Of a stretch of 6,503 nucleotides of DNA, positions 5,110-6,503 are shown one piece after another. Within the stretch, counting starts at the first letter, position 1. Each line of letters begins with the position of its first letter. A program made the translations under genes and the position numbers. The notes under the pieces were generated by a model. The model saw only the letters and a list, made by a program, of their open reading frames with translations, was not told the DNA's origin and made no database searches. This DNA comes from DASRDS01 sp035569435 (GTDB lineage: Bacteria; Gemmatimonadota; Gemmatimonadetes; Gemmatimonadales; Gemmatimonadaceae): the NCBI GenBank assembly GCA_035569435.1, contig DATMNB010000013.1, positions 1 through 6,503 on the forward strand, given 5' to 3'.

Positions 5110-6503
5110 CCCACCGTTGCCAGCTTCTTCACCGCAGTCCCACCAGTCCGCCGATGCGTGCGGCTCCCATCGTGCCCCGTCAACCGGAACCCATTCACCA
5201 ACCCACGCATCTCCTCGGCTTGACTCTGGAGCTCCTGCGCCGCCGCCGCCGACTCCTCGGAGCTGGCCGCCACATTCTGCGTCGCGTGATTGACCTGCTC
5301 CATTGCCACGCGAATATGCTCGACCCCCTCCCGCTGCCGCTCACTCCCGCTCGCCATCTCCTCCATCACGAGCGACACCTCACTCGCAATCGCCGCCCCA
5401 TTCATGGCATGCCGGCGTGCATCCTCGATGAGCCGCGCCGTACTCTGCGCCGCCTCGGCACTCCGCGTCGAGAGACTCCGTACCTCCTGCGCCACCACCG
5501 CAAACCCCCGCCCCGCCTCTCCCGCCCGCGCGGCCTCGATGGCGGCATTGAGCGCCAACACATTCGTTTGCGTCGCCACGTCGTCCATGGCATGCACAAT
5601 CGCCACAATCGCCGCCGATGACGCCTCGATGCGCTTCATTGCGTCCGACAACTCCCGCATCCCAGCCGCCCGACGCGCGGCGCCACTCGCGTTTCCATTG
5701 CCATCCCCACGCACGGCAGCCGCATTCTCGGCGTTCTGCTGCACGAGCGTCGCCAACTCCTGCAGTTCCTCAAACACCGTCCCAATCGCCGCGGCCTGCT
5801 CCCCCGCTCCGTGCGCCAACGACTCACTCCCGATCCGGATCTGTTCCGACGCGGCGGCCACCTGCTCGGCGGCCCCGCTGACCTGAATGAGCGCGTCGTC
5901 AAGGTTATGCACGGCCGAGTTGAGCGTCGACTTGAAGTCGGCCATGTCGCCTGTGTAGGTATCGACCATCCGCGCCGTCACATCCCGCCCCGCCGCGCGC
6001 TGCAGTACCTTCGACGCCTCGGCCAACGGATGCACCATCGCATCGAGCGTGTCGTTCATCCCCTGCACGACATCGTGAAAGGCTCCCTGATACGCATCGG
6101 CCGGCCCCCGCTCGGTCAACCGCCCCGCCTTGGCCGCGGCAATCAACCGCGCCATGACCTCGAGCAACGACCCGACGGTGGCCTGCAACTGCGACACGGC
6201 CTGCCCCGTGACATCGAGCTCCCCTCGCGGCGTGATCGGCGCCGACACATCTCCGGCCGCCAACGCTCCAACCGCCCCCGCCATGACCCGCTCAGCCGAG
6301 ATGATCCGCTCCAACGCCCGCGCCAGCTCCCCAAACTCGTCGCGCGACGTGATCCACACCTCGAGATTGACCTCGCCGACCGCCAGCCGCCGCATTTTTT
6401 CCTTGAGCTCCTGCACCGGCCACGCAACGCTCTGGTCGATGAGCCAGGCATTGAGTAGCCCGAGCGCCAGCAACGCGGCGGTACTCAGCCAGAGGAGCGA
6501 CCG
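5106..6503 (-). CDS. Methyl-accepting chemotaxis protein (partial, N-terminus outside window)
   Basis: The frame runs open to the right window edge, giving 465 visible residues to TAG 5108-5106. A TTG at 6473 is not the real start, because the ten codons before it (RSLLWLSTAA) continue the same membrane helix. Domains, numbered from the first visible residue, are: second transmembrane helix about 2-23; HAMP about 26-72 (PVQELKEKMRRLAVGEV, then DEFGELARALERI); further HAMP-like helices about 90-205 (AAKAGRLTERG, VQGMNDTLDAMVHPL, TYTGDMADFKSTLN); and the MCP cytoplasmic coiled coil about 205-440. The signalling tip at about 307-345 carries QTNVLALNAAIEAARAGE and GRGFAVVAQEVRSLS, the part that contacts CheA and CheW. 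The tail ends AVKKLATVG with no NWETF-like CheR tether. It is a membrane receptor that converts an external or membrane signal into CheA kinase control; the ligand domain is off-window. Confidence 0.93.
   Translation of the reverse strand, partial: RSLLWLSTAALLALGLLNAWLIDQSVAWPVQELKEKMRRLAVGEVNLEVWITSRDEFGELARALERIISAERVMAGAVGALAAGDVSAPITPRGELDVTGQAVSQLQATVGSLLEVMARLIAAAKAGRLTERGPADAYQGAFHDVVQGMNDTLDAMVHPLAEASKVLQRAAGRDVTARMVDTYTGDMADFKSTLNSAVHNLDDALIQVSGAAEQVAAASEQIRIGSESLAHGAGEQAAAIGTVFEELQELATLVQQNAENAAAVRGDGNGNASGAARRAAGMRELSDAMKRIEASSAAIVAIVHAMDDVATQTNVLALNAAIEAARAGEAGRGFAVVAQEVRSLSTRSAEAAQSTARLIEDARRHAMNGAAIASEVSLVMEEMASGSERQREGVEHIRVAMEQVNHATQNVAASSEESAAAAQELQSQAEEMRGLVNGFRLTGHDGSRTHRRTGGTAVKKLATVG

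Noticed and set aside
5290..5886. Plus-strand open frame (198 codons) opposite the chemotaxis gene
   Set aside because: It is fully antisense to the highly conserved MCP signalling region; its Ala/Ser/Cys-rich product is a codon-bias artefact.
6471..6473. TTG as start of the chemotaxis receptor
   Set aside because: The frame continues to the window edge through hydrophobic codons that complete the second membrane helix, and a receptor would need its first helix and sensor region upstream.

Overview
The window is GC-rich, gene-dense DNA from a Gram-negative-type bacterium. Three predicted exported proteins, one with a lipobox, imply secretion across an inner membrane. The combination of stacked Ig-like (BIG2-type) repeats with the GNVLTGRPVTWTS signature, an RCC1-type CWGDN..GQLGDG repeat, and a TPR protein with a PGGGQYY membrane motif suggests Gemmatimonadota or a related soil lineage. 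That placement is inference from protein style; no phylogenetic marker gene is present.

The left part (1-4010) is a plus-strand run of three genes that reads like one operon. It holds the last 41 codons of an RCC1-repeat protein (to 127), a 914-residue putative lipoprotein made almost wholly of ten Ig-like repeats (151-2895), and a 372-residue exported TPR protein with a C-terminal two-helix membrane domain (2892-4010). The last two share a GTGA stop/start overlap. The set looks like a cell-surface or envelope module: two extended repeat proteins plus a membrane-linked TPR scaffold. Substrate and partners cannot be read from sequence.

The right part (4020-6503) is a minus-strand run, read from right to left. 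It holds a methyl-accepting chemotaxis protein whose N-terminus lies beyond the window edge (6503 to 5106), a DinB-family metal-binding four-helix protein (5086 to 4583), and a small exported glycine-zipper protein (4586 to 4020). The gaps are 19 bases and then a 4-base ATGA overlap, so co-transcription is likely, although the three products have no obvious shared pathway.

The two runs converge at about 4010-4020. The junction is a 12-13 bp tandem repeat whose CTAG units supply the stop codons of both converging genes, and which also forms a perfect 8-bp hairpin. A second strong hairpin (5079-5109) carries the stop codon of the chemotaxis gene in one arm and the annotated GTG start of the DinB gene in the other. 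These two junctions are the most unusual non-coding structures here. No RNA gene, insertion sequence, CRISPR array or phage gene was seen, and no stretch over 300 bases lacks a gene.
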